Shown in pieces: positions 1-7,492 of a stretch of DNA of 64,000 nucleotides. A program made the translations under genes and the position numbers. The notes below the pieces were generated by a model. That model saw only the letters and a program-made list of their open reading frames with translations. It was not told the origin of the DNA and ran no database searches. Origin of the DNA: Candidatus Brevundimonas phytovorans (GTDB lineage Bacteria; Pseudomonadota; Alphaproteobacteria; Caulobacterales; Caulobacteraceae); the NCBI GenBank assembly GCA_029203145.1, contig CP119309.1:3156064-3220063 (forward strand), in the 5' to 3' direction. Within the stretch, counting starts at the first letter, position 1. Each line of letters opens with the position of its first letter.

Positions 1-902
1 TTCACCTCGGCCTCGCCCACGCGCATGGCGGTCAGGGCCCGGTCGATGGCCGACAGCTCGGCCAGGGCCGCTTCGCCCGCCGCGCCCAGGGAGGCGCCGG
101 CCTTGGCCACGGCGTCCAGCACGCCCGCGCGGCTGAGACCGGCGGTTTCGGCGGAGACGAGGAAGGCCTCGACCGCGCCGATCACGGCGGCGGGCAGGCG
201 GGCGCCCTTGGTATAGTCGCCGGACTCGTCCAGACGGCCCTCGCCCAGCAGGGCGCGCACGCCCTCCAGGCCCAGGCGGTCATACTTGTCGACGGCGCGC
301 AGGGCGGTCAGGCGCTGGACCGCGTCGGTCACGCCGCCGGCGTCGAACAGGCCGTCGAACAGCTTGCGGTTGGAGACGCGGATCACCGACTGGCCGTCGC
401 CGAGGCCGGCGGCGCGCAGGCCCTCGCAGCCCATGGCGATGATCTCGGCGTCGGCTTCAGGACGGTCCGAGCCGACGGTGTCGGCGTCGCACTGCCAGAA
501 CTCGCGGAAGCGGCCGGGGCCAGGCTTCTCGTTGCGCCAGACAGGGCCGTAGGCGTAGCGGCGGAACGGCTTGGGCAGGGTCTCCCAGTTCTGGGCGGCG
601 AAGCGGGCCAGGGGAGCGGTGTGGTCGTAGCGCAGGGCCATCCACTCGCCCGGCTCGTCCGACCCGGCGTCGTCCTGAAGCGCGAAGACGCCCTCGTTGG
701 GGCGGTCGGCGTCAGGCAGGAACTTGCCCAGGGCGTCGGCGTATTCGAACGCCGGGGTTTCCAGCGGCTCGAAGCCCCAGCGCTCATAGACCTCTGACAC
801 GCGCGCGACGATGCGGCGCTCGGCGGTCAGGTCGCGGCCGCGACGGTCGGCGAAACCCCGGGGGGCGCGGGCTTCGGGGCGGATGGGGGCTTCGTCAGTC
901 AT
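1..902 (-). CDS. hisS: Histidyl-tRNA synthetase, 3' end beyond the window
   Basis: Charges tRNA-His with histidine in the cytoplasm. About 300 N-terminal residues are visible; the C-terminal anticodon-binding part lies beyond base 1. The start is ATG at 902 (MTDEAPIRPEARAPRGFADR). The class II catalytic core is clear: the stretch FRRYAYGPVWRNEKPGPGRF at about residues 113-132, then REFWQCDAD, is motif 2, with its loop arginine and glutamate. Residues 90-95 read LRYDHT where typical bacterial enzymes have LRPEGT. That variant is the form found in a group of alphaproteobacteria (Caulobacter, rhizobia and others) thought to have acquired a divergent HisRS together with a changed tRNA-His. The family assignment is secure; the lineage reading is from memory of the literature. 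Confidence 0.93.
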   Translation of the reverse strand, partial: MTDEAPIRPEARAPRGFADRRGRDLTAERRIVARVSEVYERWGFEPLETPAFEYADALGKFLPDADRPNEGVFALQDDAGSDEPGEWMALRYDHTAPLARFAAQNWETLPKPFRRYAYGPVWRNEKPGPGRFREFWQCDADTVGSDRPEADAEIIAMGCEGLRAAGLGDGQSVIRVSNRKLFDGLFDAGGVTDAVQRLTALRAVDKYDRLGLEGVRALLGEGRLDESGDYTKGARLPAAVIGAVEAFLVSAETAGLSRAGVLDAVAKAGASLGAAGEAALAELSAIDRALTAMRVGEAEV

Positions 903-944
903 GCCGCGCGATTAAGCCATCGGCGGACCCGCTGCAACTTGCCG

Positions 945-2195
945 TCAGACCTGACGGCGCAGCGGCAGGTCGTGGCCATAGCTCAGGCGGCGCCACAGCC
1001 ACTCCAGCGGACCCATGCGGAAGCGGCTCAACCACAGCGGCGACCAGATCAGTTGCAGGACCCAGACGGCGATGACGATCCCCCACTGGCCCGGATAGTC
1101 GACCTGTCCCATCAGGCGCGGCCCCCACGGCATATAGAAAAGGCTGCTCATCATCAGCGTCTGGCTGAGATAGTTGGTGAAGGCCATCTGACCGACCGGC
1201 GCGAAGACGCGGCGCACCCAGCCGACCCCGCGCGAGGTCAGCAGGATCAGGCCGCTGGCGTAGGCCAGGGTGATGAAGATCGGATAGGAGGCGACGATCT
1301 CGGCCCAGCCATGCGTGGCCTCGACGCCCATTCCTTTGATCGCGGGCCCGGCCATGATCTCGCGCCACTCCAGCAGAGCCAGCAGGGCCAGGATGGCGCC
1401 GCCCAGCGCGATCAGCGCGGCATAGACGCGGGTGGGCAGGCGGCCGTGGAAGAAGCCCGCCTTGAACAGGCCCAGGCCCAGCATCATCAGCGGCACGGTG
1501 GCGAAGACATAGCCGAACAGACTGGCGCCCTGCAGGATGCCCCAGGCCTTGAGGTTCTCGATCAGGCCAGCGGGCCAGCCGCTGTGATAGGCGGCGATAC
1601 TGGCCGAGACGGCCCCTTCGGCGAGGCTCAGGGACTCGTCGCTCAGGGCGTCGACGAGAAGGGCGGGACCGTTGACCGTCATCCACATCGTGGCGGCCTG
1701 CATAGTGGCCAAGGCCAGGGTGGCGGCGGCGCCGAACAGGATCAGGGAGCGCGCCGGCATGGAGCGCATCAGCATGACGAACAGCCCGGACCAGGCGTAG
1801 AGCAGAAGGATGTCGCCGTACCAGAAGGCCAGGCCGTGGATCAGGCCGAACAGGCCCAGCCACAGCAGGCGACGTCGCAGCACCCGCCCACGCGCTTCAT
1901 CTCCGCGCTCGCCGCCGACCAGAAAGATCGACACGCCGAACAGCATGGAAAACAGGGTGACGAACTTCTGATGGAAGAAGACCTCGACCACCCAGTGAGC
2001 CACGGCCGAGGCGCCGATCAGGGGAAAGGGCGACTGCTCCGGCGCCACGGCCGCATCCATCGGCAGGGCGAAGGCGGCGGCGTTGACCGCGAGGATGCCC
2101 AGGACGGCGACCCCGCGCAGCACGTCCAGCGTCTGGATGCGGGCGTCGGCGGCCACGGGCTGCGGCCCGTCCGAGAGATTCGTCTGGTCGATCAT
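945..2195 (-). CDS. DUF418 family integral membrane protein (YeiB-like)
   Basis: A 416-residue inner-membrane protein with about ten hydrophobic helices. It begins with the family opening TLDVLRGVAVLGILAVNA near residue 23. The C-terminal half has the DUF418 signature GQMAFTNYLSQTLMMSSLF followed by a final helix pair and a basic tail. The family (E. coli YeiB and relatives) is widespread; a transport or acyl-transfer role has been guessed but is not established. It is monocistronic or lies between the 187-residue membrane protein and hisS on the same strand. A perfect 7-bp palindrome (942-957, CCGTCAG-AC-CTGACGG) straddles the stop codon but has no U-run, so it is not called a terminator. 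Confidence 0.85.
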   Translation of the reverse strand: MIDQTNLSDGPQPVAADARIQTLDVLRGVAVLGILAVNAAAFALPMDAAVAPEQSPFPLIGASAVAHWVVEVFFHQKFVTLFSMLFGVSIFLVGGERGDEARGRVLRRRLLWLGLFGLIHGLAFWYGDILLLYAWSGLFVMLMRSMPARSLILFGAAATLALATMQAATMWMTVNGPALLVDALSDESLSLAEGAVSASIAAYHSGWPAGLIENLKAWGILQGASLFGYVFATVPLMMLGLGLFKAGFFHGRLPTRVYAALIALGGAILALLALLEWREIMAGPAIKGMGVEATHGWAEIVASYPIFITLAYASGLILLTSRGVGWVRRVFAPVGQMAFTNYLSQTLMMSSLFYMPWGPRLMGQVDYPGQWGIVIAVWVLQLIWSPLWLSRFRMGPLEWLWRRLSYGHDLPLRRQV

Positions 2196-2241
2196 GGCGT
2201 CCCCCGTGGAGGGACAAGCTTAGGCGGGGCGTCGCCGAATG

Positions 2242-2805
2242 TCAGCGGGCGCCGTTCTGCATCAGGCCCATGCGGTCCTTGACCACGGGGGCGGGCGCGA
2301 AGGCGATGAACGCCACGCACAGACCGGCCCACAGGGCGTAGCTGACGCCTACCAGCACCGCCAGCGGCAGGCCGGCGACGCCGAAGATCAGCAAGGTCGT
2401 CTCCAACGCGCCCAGGCCCTGGACCAGGCTCTGCGAGGCGATCACCGACAGCAGGGACATGACCGCGGCGATCAGGATCTGCACGGCGGCGGCCAGCAGT
2501 CCGCCAAAGACCATGAAGCGGCAGACCACGCCCAGGCGCGTCGAGGGACGGCCCGCGCGTGCATGGGTCTGGCGCAGCATCCACAGACCGACGGGGGCGG
2601 CGATCAGGCCCAGCACCAGCAGCACCAGTCGCCAGTCGGTATCGACGCCCGAGGCCCAGTTCTCGGGCGGCCAGACGATCAGGGTGCCGATCAGCGGCGG
2701 CCAGGCGGCTGCGGCCAGGGCCGCAAGCACAAACCTCTGCGTCGAATGCCGGGGCGCGACGCGCTTGAGGCCCGGCAGGTCCTCGATCCGGTCGAGACGC
2801 GACAT
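2242..2805 (-). CDS. Unrecognised integral membrane protein, 187 aa
   Basis: I do not recognise a named family. The protein has a short hydrophilic N-terminus (MSRLDRIEDLPGLKRVAPRH) and about four hydrophobic segments, at roughly residues 28-45, 60-78, 95-125 and 135-165, ending in a cytoplasmic-looking tail. Its ATG at 2805 shares one base with the TGA stop of the upstream hydroxyacyl-CoA dehydrogenase (TGATG), which suggests translational coupling. That ties it to fatty-acid or polyhydroxybutyrate metabolism by position only. Codon use matches the neighbours, so it is probably a real gene; no function is claimed. Confidence 0.7.
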   Translation of the reverse strand: MSRLDRIEDLPGLKRVAPRHSTQRFVLAALAAAAWPPLIGTLIVWPPENWASGVDTDWRLVLLVLGLIAAPVGLWMLRQTHARAGRPSTRLGVVCRFMVFGGLLAAAVQILIAAVMSLLSVIASQSLVQGLGALETTLLIFGVAGLPLAVLVGVSYALWAGLCVAFIAFAPAPVVKDRMGLMQNGAR

Positions 2806-3683
2806 CAGCGGGTCGGCACCGGCGTCGCGCCGGAATAGTCATAGAAGCCGCGCCCGCTCTTCTTGCCCAGCCAGCCCGCCTCGACATACTTCACCAGCAG
2901 CGGGCAGGGGCGGTACTTGCTGTCGGCCAGGCCGTCGTACAGCACGTTCATGATGGCCAGGACCACGTCCAGACCCATGAAGTCCGCCAGCTCCAGCGGC
3001 CCCATCGGGTGGTTGGCGCCCAGCTTCAGCGCCTTGTCGATCGAGGCGACGTTGCCGACGCCTTCATACAGCACATAGATGGCCTCGTTCATCATCGGCA
3101 CCAGGATGCGGTTGACGATGAAGGCTGGAAAGTCCTCGGACTCGGTGGTGATCTTGCCCAGGCTCTCGGCGAAGGCGACGGCGGCCTCGTAGGTGGCGGC
3201 CGAGGTGGCGATGCCGCGCACGATCTCGACCAGCTTCATCGTCGGCGCCGGCTTCATGAAGTGCAGGCCGATGAAGCGGTCCGGCCGATCGCTGACCGAG
3301 GCCAGGCGGGTGATCGAGATGGACGAGGTGTTCGACGCCAGCAGGGTGTCGGGGCGCAGGTGGGGCAGAAGCTCGATGAAGACCGACTTCTTGACCGCTT
3401 CGTCTTCGGACGCCGCCTCGATGACCAGATCGGCCTGGGCGGCTTCGGCGAGCGAGGCGACGGGGCGGATGCGGGCCAGGGCTGCGTCGGCCTCGGCCGC
3501 TGTCGTCAGGCCGCGCGCGGCGCGACGCGCCAGGCTGGCCGCGATCTCGCCCTGGGCCAGCGGAATCCGCTCGGCTGACAAGTCGTAGAGCCGCACCTCA
3601 TAACCGCCGGAGGCCACCGCCTGAGCGATGCCCGAACCCATTTGTCCGGCGCCGATAATGGCGACTGTCCTGATCGTGGTCAT
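2805..3683 (-). CDS. hbd: 3-hydroxybutyryl-CoA dehydrogenase
   Basis: NAD(P)-dependent oxidation or reduction between 3-hydroxyacyl-CoA and acetoacetyl-CoA, in the cytoplasm. About 292 residues, normal for the single-domain enzyme. The Rossmann motif GAGQMGSGIAQA is at about residues 10-21. The catalytic region has FIGLHFMKPAP (the conserved His) and SNTSSISI. The C-terminal dimerisation domain carries HPMGPLELADFMGLD and the final GWLGKKSGRGFYDY. I start at the ATG at 3683 (MTTIRTVAII) rather than four codons upstream, because it places the Rossmann fold at the usual distance. The stop overlaps the start of the next membrane-protein gene. A role in butanoate/PHB metabolism or beta-oxidation is typical; the exact pathway is not fixed by context. 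The gene symbol is by family. Confidence 0.9.
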   Translation of the reverse strand: MTTIRTVAIIGAGQMGSGIAQAVASGGYEVRLYDLSAERIPLAQGEIAASLARRAARGLTTAAEADAALARIRPVASLAEAAQADLVIEAASEDEAVKKSVFIELLPHLRPDTLLASNTSSISITRLASVSDRPDRFIGLHFMKPAPTMKLVEIVRGIATSAATYEAAVAFAESLGKITTESEDFPAFIVNRILVPMMNEAIYVLYEGVGNVASIDKALKLGANHPMGPLELADFMGLDVVLAIMNVLYDGLADSKYRPCPLLVKYVEAGWLGKKSGRGFYDYSGATPVPTR

Positions 3684-3814
3684 AGATACGCGCAAGCTGC
3701 GGTCCCGCAGGGACCAATCGCGGGCACCTTAGGAGCCCGCCCGCCACGCGCAAGGGGCGGAATGAGGCGCGATTGAGATTCCTGCCGCCCGTGGCCGCGC
3801 CTCAACGTGGCGGC

Positions 3815-4144
3815 CTAGTAGGCGCCGACGAGACCGAGGGCGGCGATATGCAGCGGCGGCAGCAGATAAGCCTGCACGCCCTGGATGATGAGCAGGGCCA
3901 CGATCGGCGTCAGGTCCATGCCGCCCAGCGGCGGAATGACACGGCGCAGGGGCGCCAGAACCGGCGAGGTGAACCGGTCCAGGAACTCGGCCACCTGGGC
4001 CACGAACCGGTTGCGGTAGTTGATGACGTCGAAGGCGAACAGCCAGCTGAGGATCGCATTGGCGATGATGGCGAACAGCAGCAGCTGCAGCAGCGCGCCG
4101 ATCAGAAAGAAGATGAAGCCGATGACGCCGACGCCGATGCCCAT
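3815..4144 (-). CDS. YggT family membrane protein
   Basis: A 109-residue protein with two YggT repeats. The N-terminal hydrophobic helix (FIFFLIGALLQLLLFAIIAN) is followed by the family motif AILSWLF, then NPVxRxxxxxxxPLLAPLRRxIPPxGGxDLSP in the local form FTSPVLAPLRRVIPPLGGMDLTP, and a second helix. Members sit in the inner membrane and have been linked to osmotic-shock tolerance, cell division and cation handling, none firmly. It stands alone between hbd and tRNA-Ala, on the opposite strand to the tRNA. Confidence 0.85.
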   Translation of the reverse strand: MGIGVGVIGFIFFLIGALLQLLLFAIIANAILSWLFAFDVINYRNRFVAQVAEFLDRFTSPVLAPLRRVIPPLGGMDLTPIVALLIIQGVQAYLLPPLHIAALGLVGAY

Positions 4145-4217
4145 GCAGAAATTCCCTTGAAACCAGTACGCTTCTAACGGCGCCGTCGCCGAACGCCAAG
4201 GATTCCTCCGCGACCCG

Positions 4218-4246
4218 TTGACACCCCCTTGGCCCGCCGCTTATCT
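4218..4246 (+). promoter_or_regulatory. Sigma-70 promoter of tRNA-Ala
   Basis: A perfect -35 box TTGACA (4218-4223), a 17-base spacer and a -10-like TTATCT (4241-4246) lie 20 bases upstream of the mature tRNA 5' end, so transcription would start at about 4253. The consensus -35 and ideal spacing fit a strong stable-RNA promoter. Confidence 0.75.
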
Positions 4247-4265
4247 CGCCACCTGCCTGTCGGTC

Positions 4266-4341
<76 letters not shown>

Positions 4342-4388
4342 AGGCTTTCCTCATTGAGAGACGATGAGGCGCAAGGCCGCTGCGCGCG

Positions 4389-5411
4389 TCAGTTTTCGCG
4401 ATAGAAGTTGCAGTACCAGTCGACGAAATGGCCGACGCCGTCCTCAACCGGTGTCGAGGGGGCGTAGTCCAGGGCGGCCAGGGTGTCGGTGACGTCAGCC
4501 TCGGTATTGGCCACATCGCCGTCCTGCATGGGCATGAGGTTCAGCTTCGCCTGGCGGCCCAGTTTTGCCTCAAGCACCTCGATGTAGCGCATCAGGGCGA
4601 CCGGGCGGCCGGCGCCCAGGTTGAGGATACGCCAGGGGGCGACGCCGCTGGTGGCGGGGTTGGGAGCCTTGGCGTCCCAGGTCGGGTCGATGGCGGCGGG
4701 GCGATCCAGGGCGGCGACCACGCCGGTGACGATGTCATCGACGTAGGTGAAGTCCCGGCTCATTTTCCCCTCGCCGTAGACGTCGATGGGCTCGTCCTTG
4801 AGGATGGCGCGGGTGAATTTGAACAGGGCCATGTCCGGGCGGCCCCACGGTCCATAGACGGTGAAGAAGCGCAGGCCCGTGGCCGGGAAGCCGAACAGGT
4901 GGGCGTAGGAATGGGCCATGGCCTCGTTGGCCAGCTTGGTCGCCGCATAGACGGTCAGCGGATGGTCGGCCGGGTCGCGCACCGAGAACGGCAGGGCGGC
5001 GTTGGCGCCGAACACCGAACTGGTCGAGGCGAAGACCAGATTGGTCGCCTTCACCGCGCGGCAGCCCTCGAGGATGCTGAGGAAGCCGACGACGTTGGAA
5101 TCGACATAGGTCTCGGGCGCCTCGAGGCTGTAGCGGACCCCGGCCTGGGCCGCGAGGTGGACCACGCGGCGCGGCGCGTGCTCGGCGAACAGGGCGGCGA
5201 CGCCGGCGCGGTCGGCCAGATCCAGCGTGTAGTGGCGATAGGCGGGATAGGCCTGAAGCTGGGCCAGACGGGCGTGTTTCAGCGCCGGGTCGTAATAGGC
5301 GTTGAGGTTGTCCAGGCCGATGACCGTCTCGCCGCGCTCCAGCAGCCGCTGGGCGGTGTGGAAGCCGATGAAGCCGGCGGAGCCGGTGACGAGAACGGGA
5401 TCAGTGGACAT
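4389..5411 (-). CDS. NAD-dependent epimerase, UDP-glucuronate 4-epimerase type
   Basis: Probably interconverts UDP-glucuronate and UDP-galacturonate for capsule or LPS sugars. 340 residues of the extended SDR fold. The N-terminal NAD motif TGSAGFIGFHTAQRLLERG is followed by IGLDNLNAYYDPALKHARL, the hallmark of the LspL/Cap1J-like UDP-glucuronate epimerases. Catalytic YAATK is near residue 150 with the upstream Ser/Thr of ASTSSVFG. FFTVYGPWGRPDMALFKFT matches the substrate-binding region of this subgroup. Ends about 50 bases after the tRNA on the opposite strand. No polysaccharide cluster surrounds it, so the substrate call rests on sequence only. Confidence 0.85.
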   Translation of the reverse strand: MSTDPVLVTGSAGFIGFHTAQRLLERGETVIGLDNLNAYYDPALKHARLAQLQAYPAYRHYTLDLADRAGVAALFAEHAPRRVVHLAAQAGVRYSLEAPETYVDSNVVGFLSILEGCRAVKATNLVFASTSSVFGANAALPFSVRDPADHPLTVYAATKLANEAMAHSYAHLFGFPATGLRFFTVYGPWGRPDMALFKFTRAILKDEPIDVYGEGKMSRDFTYVDDIVTGVVAALDRPAAIDPTWDAKAPNPATSGVAPWRILNLGAGRPVALMRYIEVLEAKLGRQAKLNLMPMQDGDVANTEADVTDTLAALDYAPSTPVEDGVGHFVDWYCNFYREN

Positions 5412-5468
5412 CAGGCTGCGATAGACGGTTGGACGCGGTTTCGCCAGCGGGCCGCTGTCAGGGCAGGG

Positions 5469-7379
5469 TCAGGGAACACTCTGGGCCACAGCGGGGGTCG
5501 GCTCGGCGAAGCGGGCGGCGAGGCTGAGGCCGCAGGCCAGGATCAGGCAGGCGGCGGCGCCGATCAGCACCGGGCGGACGGCGCCGAGGGGCGGGCTGAG
5601 CGGGCGCAGGAAGAGCAGGGCCAGCAGACCGATCAGGGCCAGGGCGCCGGGCAGGTCCATGCCGATGCCGAGGAAGACGAAATGGCCCAGTCCCATCAGC
5701 CAGGCGACGCCGAGCACGCCAGCGACGGCGGGCGGGATCAGGCTGGCGGGGCGGGTCAGGTCGGGGCTGATCAGGGCGGCGAGCGCGGCGGCGGCGGCGG
5801 CCAGCAGGGCGGGCCAGACGAACAGCAGGGCGGCTTCGGGGGCTGAGCCCTGAACCGCGCAGCCGAGCAGGAAGACGAGGGCGATCAAACCCAGCCAACC
5901 GCCCCAGGTCGAGGTCGTGGTCGCGGTCGGCGCCTTGACCGGCCACAGGGACAGGGCGGCGGCGATGACGCCCGCGCCGAGCATGACGGGGCTGAAGCCG
6001 CCGATCAGCAGGACCAGCAGGGTCAGGACGGCGACAACCCCGGCCACCGCGCGCGGACGCCTGCGACGCGCGCCGGTCAGGAACAGCAGGGCCAGCGCCA
6101 GGATGGTCAGGACGGCGCCCGCCTCCATCCAGGGCAGGCGACGCAGCAGGACGTAGTAGGTCTCTGATGAGCTTGCGCGGCTGGCTGTCGGCCCGGCCAG
6201 CAGGCGCACGGCCTGGGCCAGGATCAGGCCAGCGGACAGAAACCACAGCCCGTCGAGCAGGCCGCGCCCGACCTGTCCGGCGCTCGGACCGGTCGAGCGT
6301 CGGGCGCGCCAGGCGGCGAAGCCGCCGAACAGGGCGGTCAGGCCGAGCAGCGCCCAGCCGGTCGCCGCCGAATGACTGAGCATCAGACGGCCGAAGACGT
6401 CGGCATAGACGGTGTTCGGCCCCTTGGCGGGCAGGGCGGGGGCGCGCAGCAGGGCGTCGGCGGCCTCCAGCGCTTGTGAGCCGAGGTGCTGTAGCCCGCC
6501 CTTGTCGAGGTTTTCGGGGGTGGCGTCGGGGGAATGATACTGGGCCGGGCGGCCGATGAAGGCGAAGTTCAGACCGCCGACGCCGCGATCCTTGGGGATG
6601 GTGAAGTCGGTGCCGTTGGGCATCTGCTCGTACATGAAGACGGCCAGCGAGGTGGCCGTGGTCCCGCCGTCGGCGCGCATGGCGGCGCGGCGGAACAGGT
6701 CGACGGTGGGGCCGGCCTCGCGCCCGGTCTCGAACATGGCGGCGCGGCCGCCGCCGCCGCGCGCCTCGAGGTTGACCACGGCGCCGATGTGGTCGCGCAG
6801 CGGATGCCCGCCGAAGAAGATGCGGGCGCCGTCCAGGCCCAGCTCCTCGGCGTCGGTCAAGAGGACGACCAGATCGCGCTCGGCTGGACCGCGCGCCTGG
6901 ATGGCGCGCACGGCCTCCAGCACGGCGCCGACGCCGGTGGAATCATCCGCCGCGCCGGGCGAGCCGACCACGGTGTCATAGTGGGCCATCAGCATGACGG
7001 CGGGCTGGCTGCGATCCCCGTTACGATTCTGGCCGGGCAGGACCCCGATCAGATTGATCGCCTGATTATTGGCCGCCTCGGGATCGCCGCCGGCCCTTTT
7101 CAAACGTTGGATCGAGCCGGGCGACAGGGGGCCGGCCTGTTCCTGCGGCGACAGGCCCAGCTGGGTCATGCGGTCGGTCAGATAGGCGCGGACGCGGGCG
7201 TGCTCGGGCGAGCCGACCGGGTGCGGGGCGCGGGCGATCTGCTCGACGTCGCTCATGGCGCGGGCCGCGGAGAAGGCGGCGGCGGGCGCGTCGAGGGGGC
7301 GAGGCCGGGGAACCTGGGTGGTCAATACCGCCAGCAAGAAGGCGAGCGTCAGCGATCCGAACAGCAGGGCCAGCCGCAT
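5469..7379 (-). CDS. M28 family zinc peptidase with C-terminal membrane domain
   Basis: About 636 residues. An N-terminal hydrophobic helix (LALLFGSLTLAFLLAVL) anchors or exports it. The M28 aminopeptidase domain has the expected zinc ligands in order: MAHYDTV (His), GAADDSTG (bridging Asp), LLTDAEELGLDG (catalytic and ligand Glu), a later Asp near NGTDFTIP, and YHSPDAT (final His). The second half has around eight hydrophobic helices, the layout of Fxna-like membrane M28 proteins; the peptidase domain would face the periplasm. The ATG at 7379 is chosen because GGAGG lies about 9 bases upstream; an ATG 19 codons further up lacks this. Substrate unknown. Confidence 0.85.
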   Translation of the reverse strand: MRLALLFGSLTLAFLLAVLTTQVPRPRPLDAPAAAFSAARAMSDVEQIARAPHPVGSPEHARVRAYLTDRMTQLGLSPQEQAGPLSPGSIQRLKRAGGDPEAANNQAINLIGVLPGQNRNGDRSQPAVMLMAHYDTVVGSPGAADDSTGVGAVLEAVRAIQARGPAERDLVVLLTDAEELGLDGARIFFGGHPLRDHIGAVVNLEARGGGGRAAMFETGREAGPTVDLFRRAAMRADGGTTATSLAVFMYEQMPNGTDFTIPKDRGVGGLNFAFIGRPAQYHSPDATPENLDKGGLQHLGSQALEAADALLRAPALPAKGPNTVYADVFGRLMLSHSAATGWALLGLTALFGGFAAWRARRSTGPSAGQVGRGLLDGLWFLSAGLILAQAVRLLAGPTASRASSSETYYVLLRRLPWMEAGAVLTILALALLFLTGARRRRPRAVAGVVAVLTLLVLLIGGFSPVMLGAGVIAAALSLWPVKAPTATTTSTWGGWLGLIALVFLLGCAVQGSAPEAALLFVWPALLAAAAAALAALISPDLTRPASLIPPAVAGVLGVAWLMGLGHFVFLGIGMDLPGALALIGLLALLFLRPLSPPLGAVRPVLIGAAACLILACGLSLAARFAEPTPAVAQSVP

Positions 7380-7436
7380 GTGAAAGATCCTCCCCGATCC
7401 GATAGGCAGTAGGGCCAAGCCGAGCCCGGATGGCAA

Positions 7437-7470
7437 GAGGGCGACGACAGGTCTCCCCGCCGCCGCCCTC
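7437..7470 (-). terminator. Possible weak terminator after the TonB receptor
   Basis: Arms GAGGGCG and CGCCCTC pair over 20 bases of loop just past the receptor stop codon; on the minus strand only CTCTTG follows, so the U-run is poor. Confidence 0.35.
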
Positions 7471-7492
7471 TGATCGCCGCAGCCGTGAAGGC

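Noticed and set aside
942..957. Palindrome at the DUF418 stop codon as a terminator
   Set aside because: Perfect 7-bp arms but a two-base loop and no U-run; left unassigned.
4342..4388. Terminator after tRNA-Ala
   Set aside because: CCTCAT/ATGAGG can pair but no U-run follows, so evidence is too weak to call.
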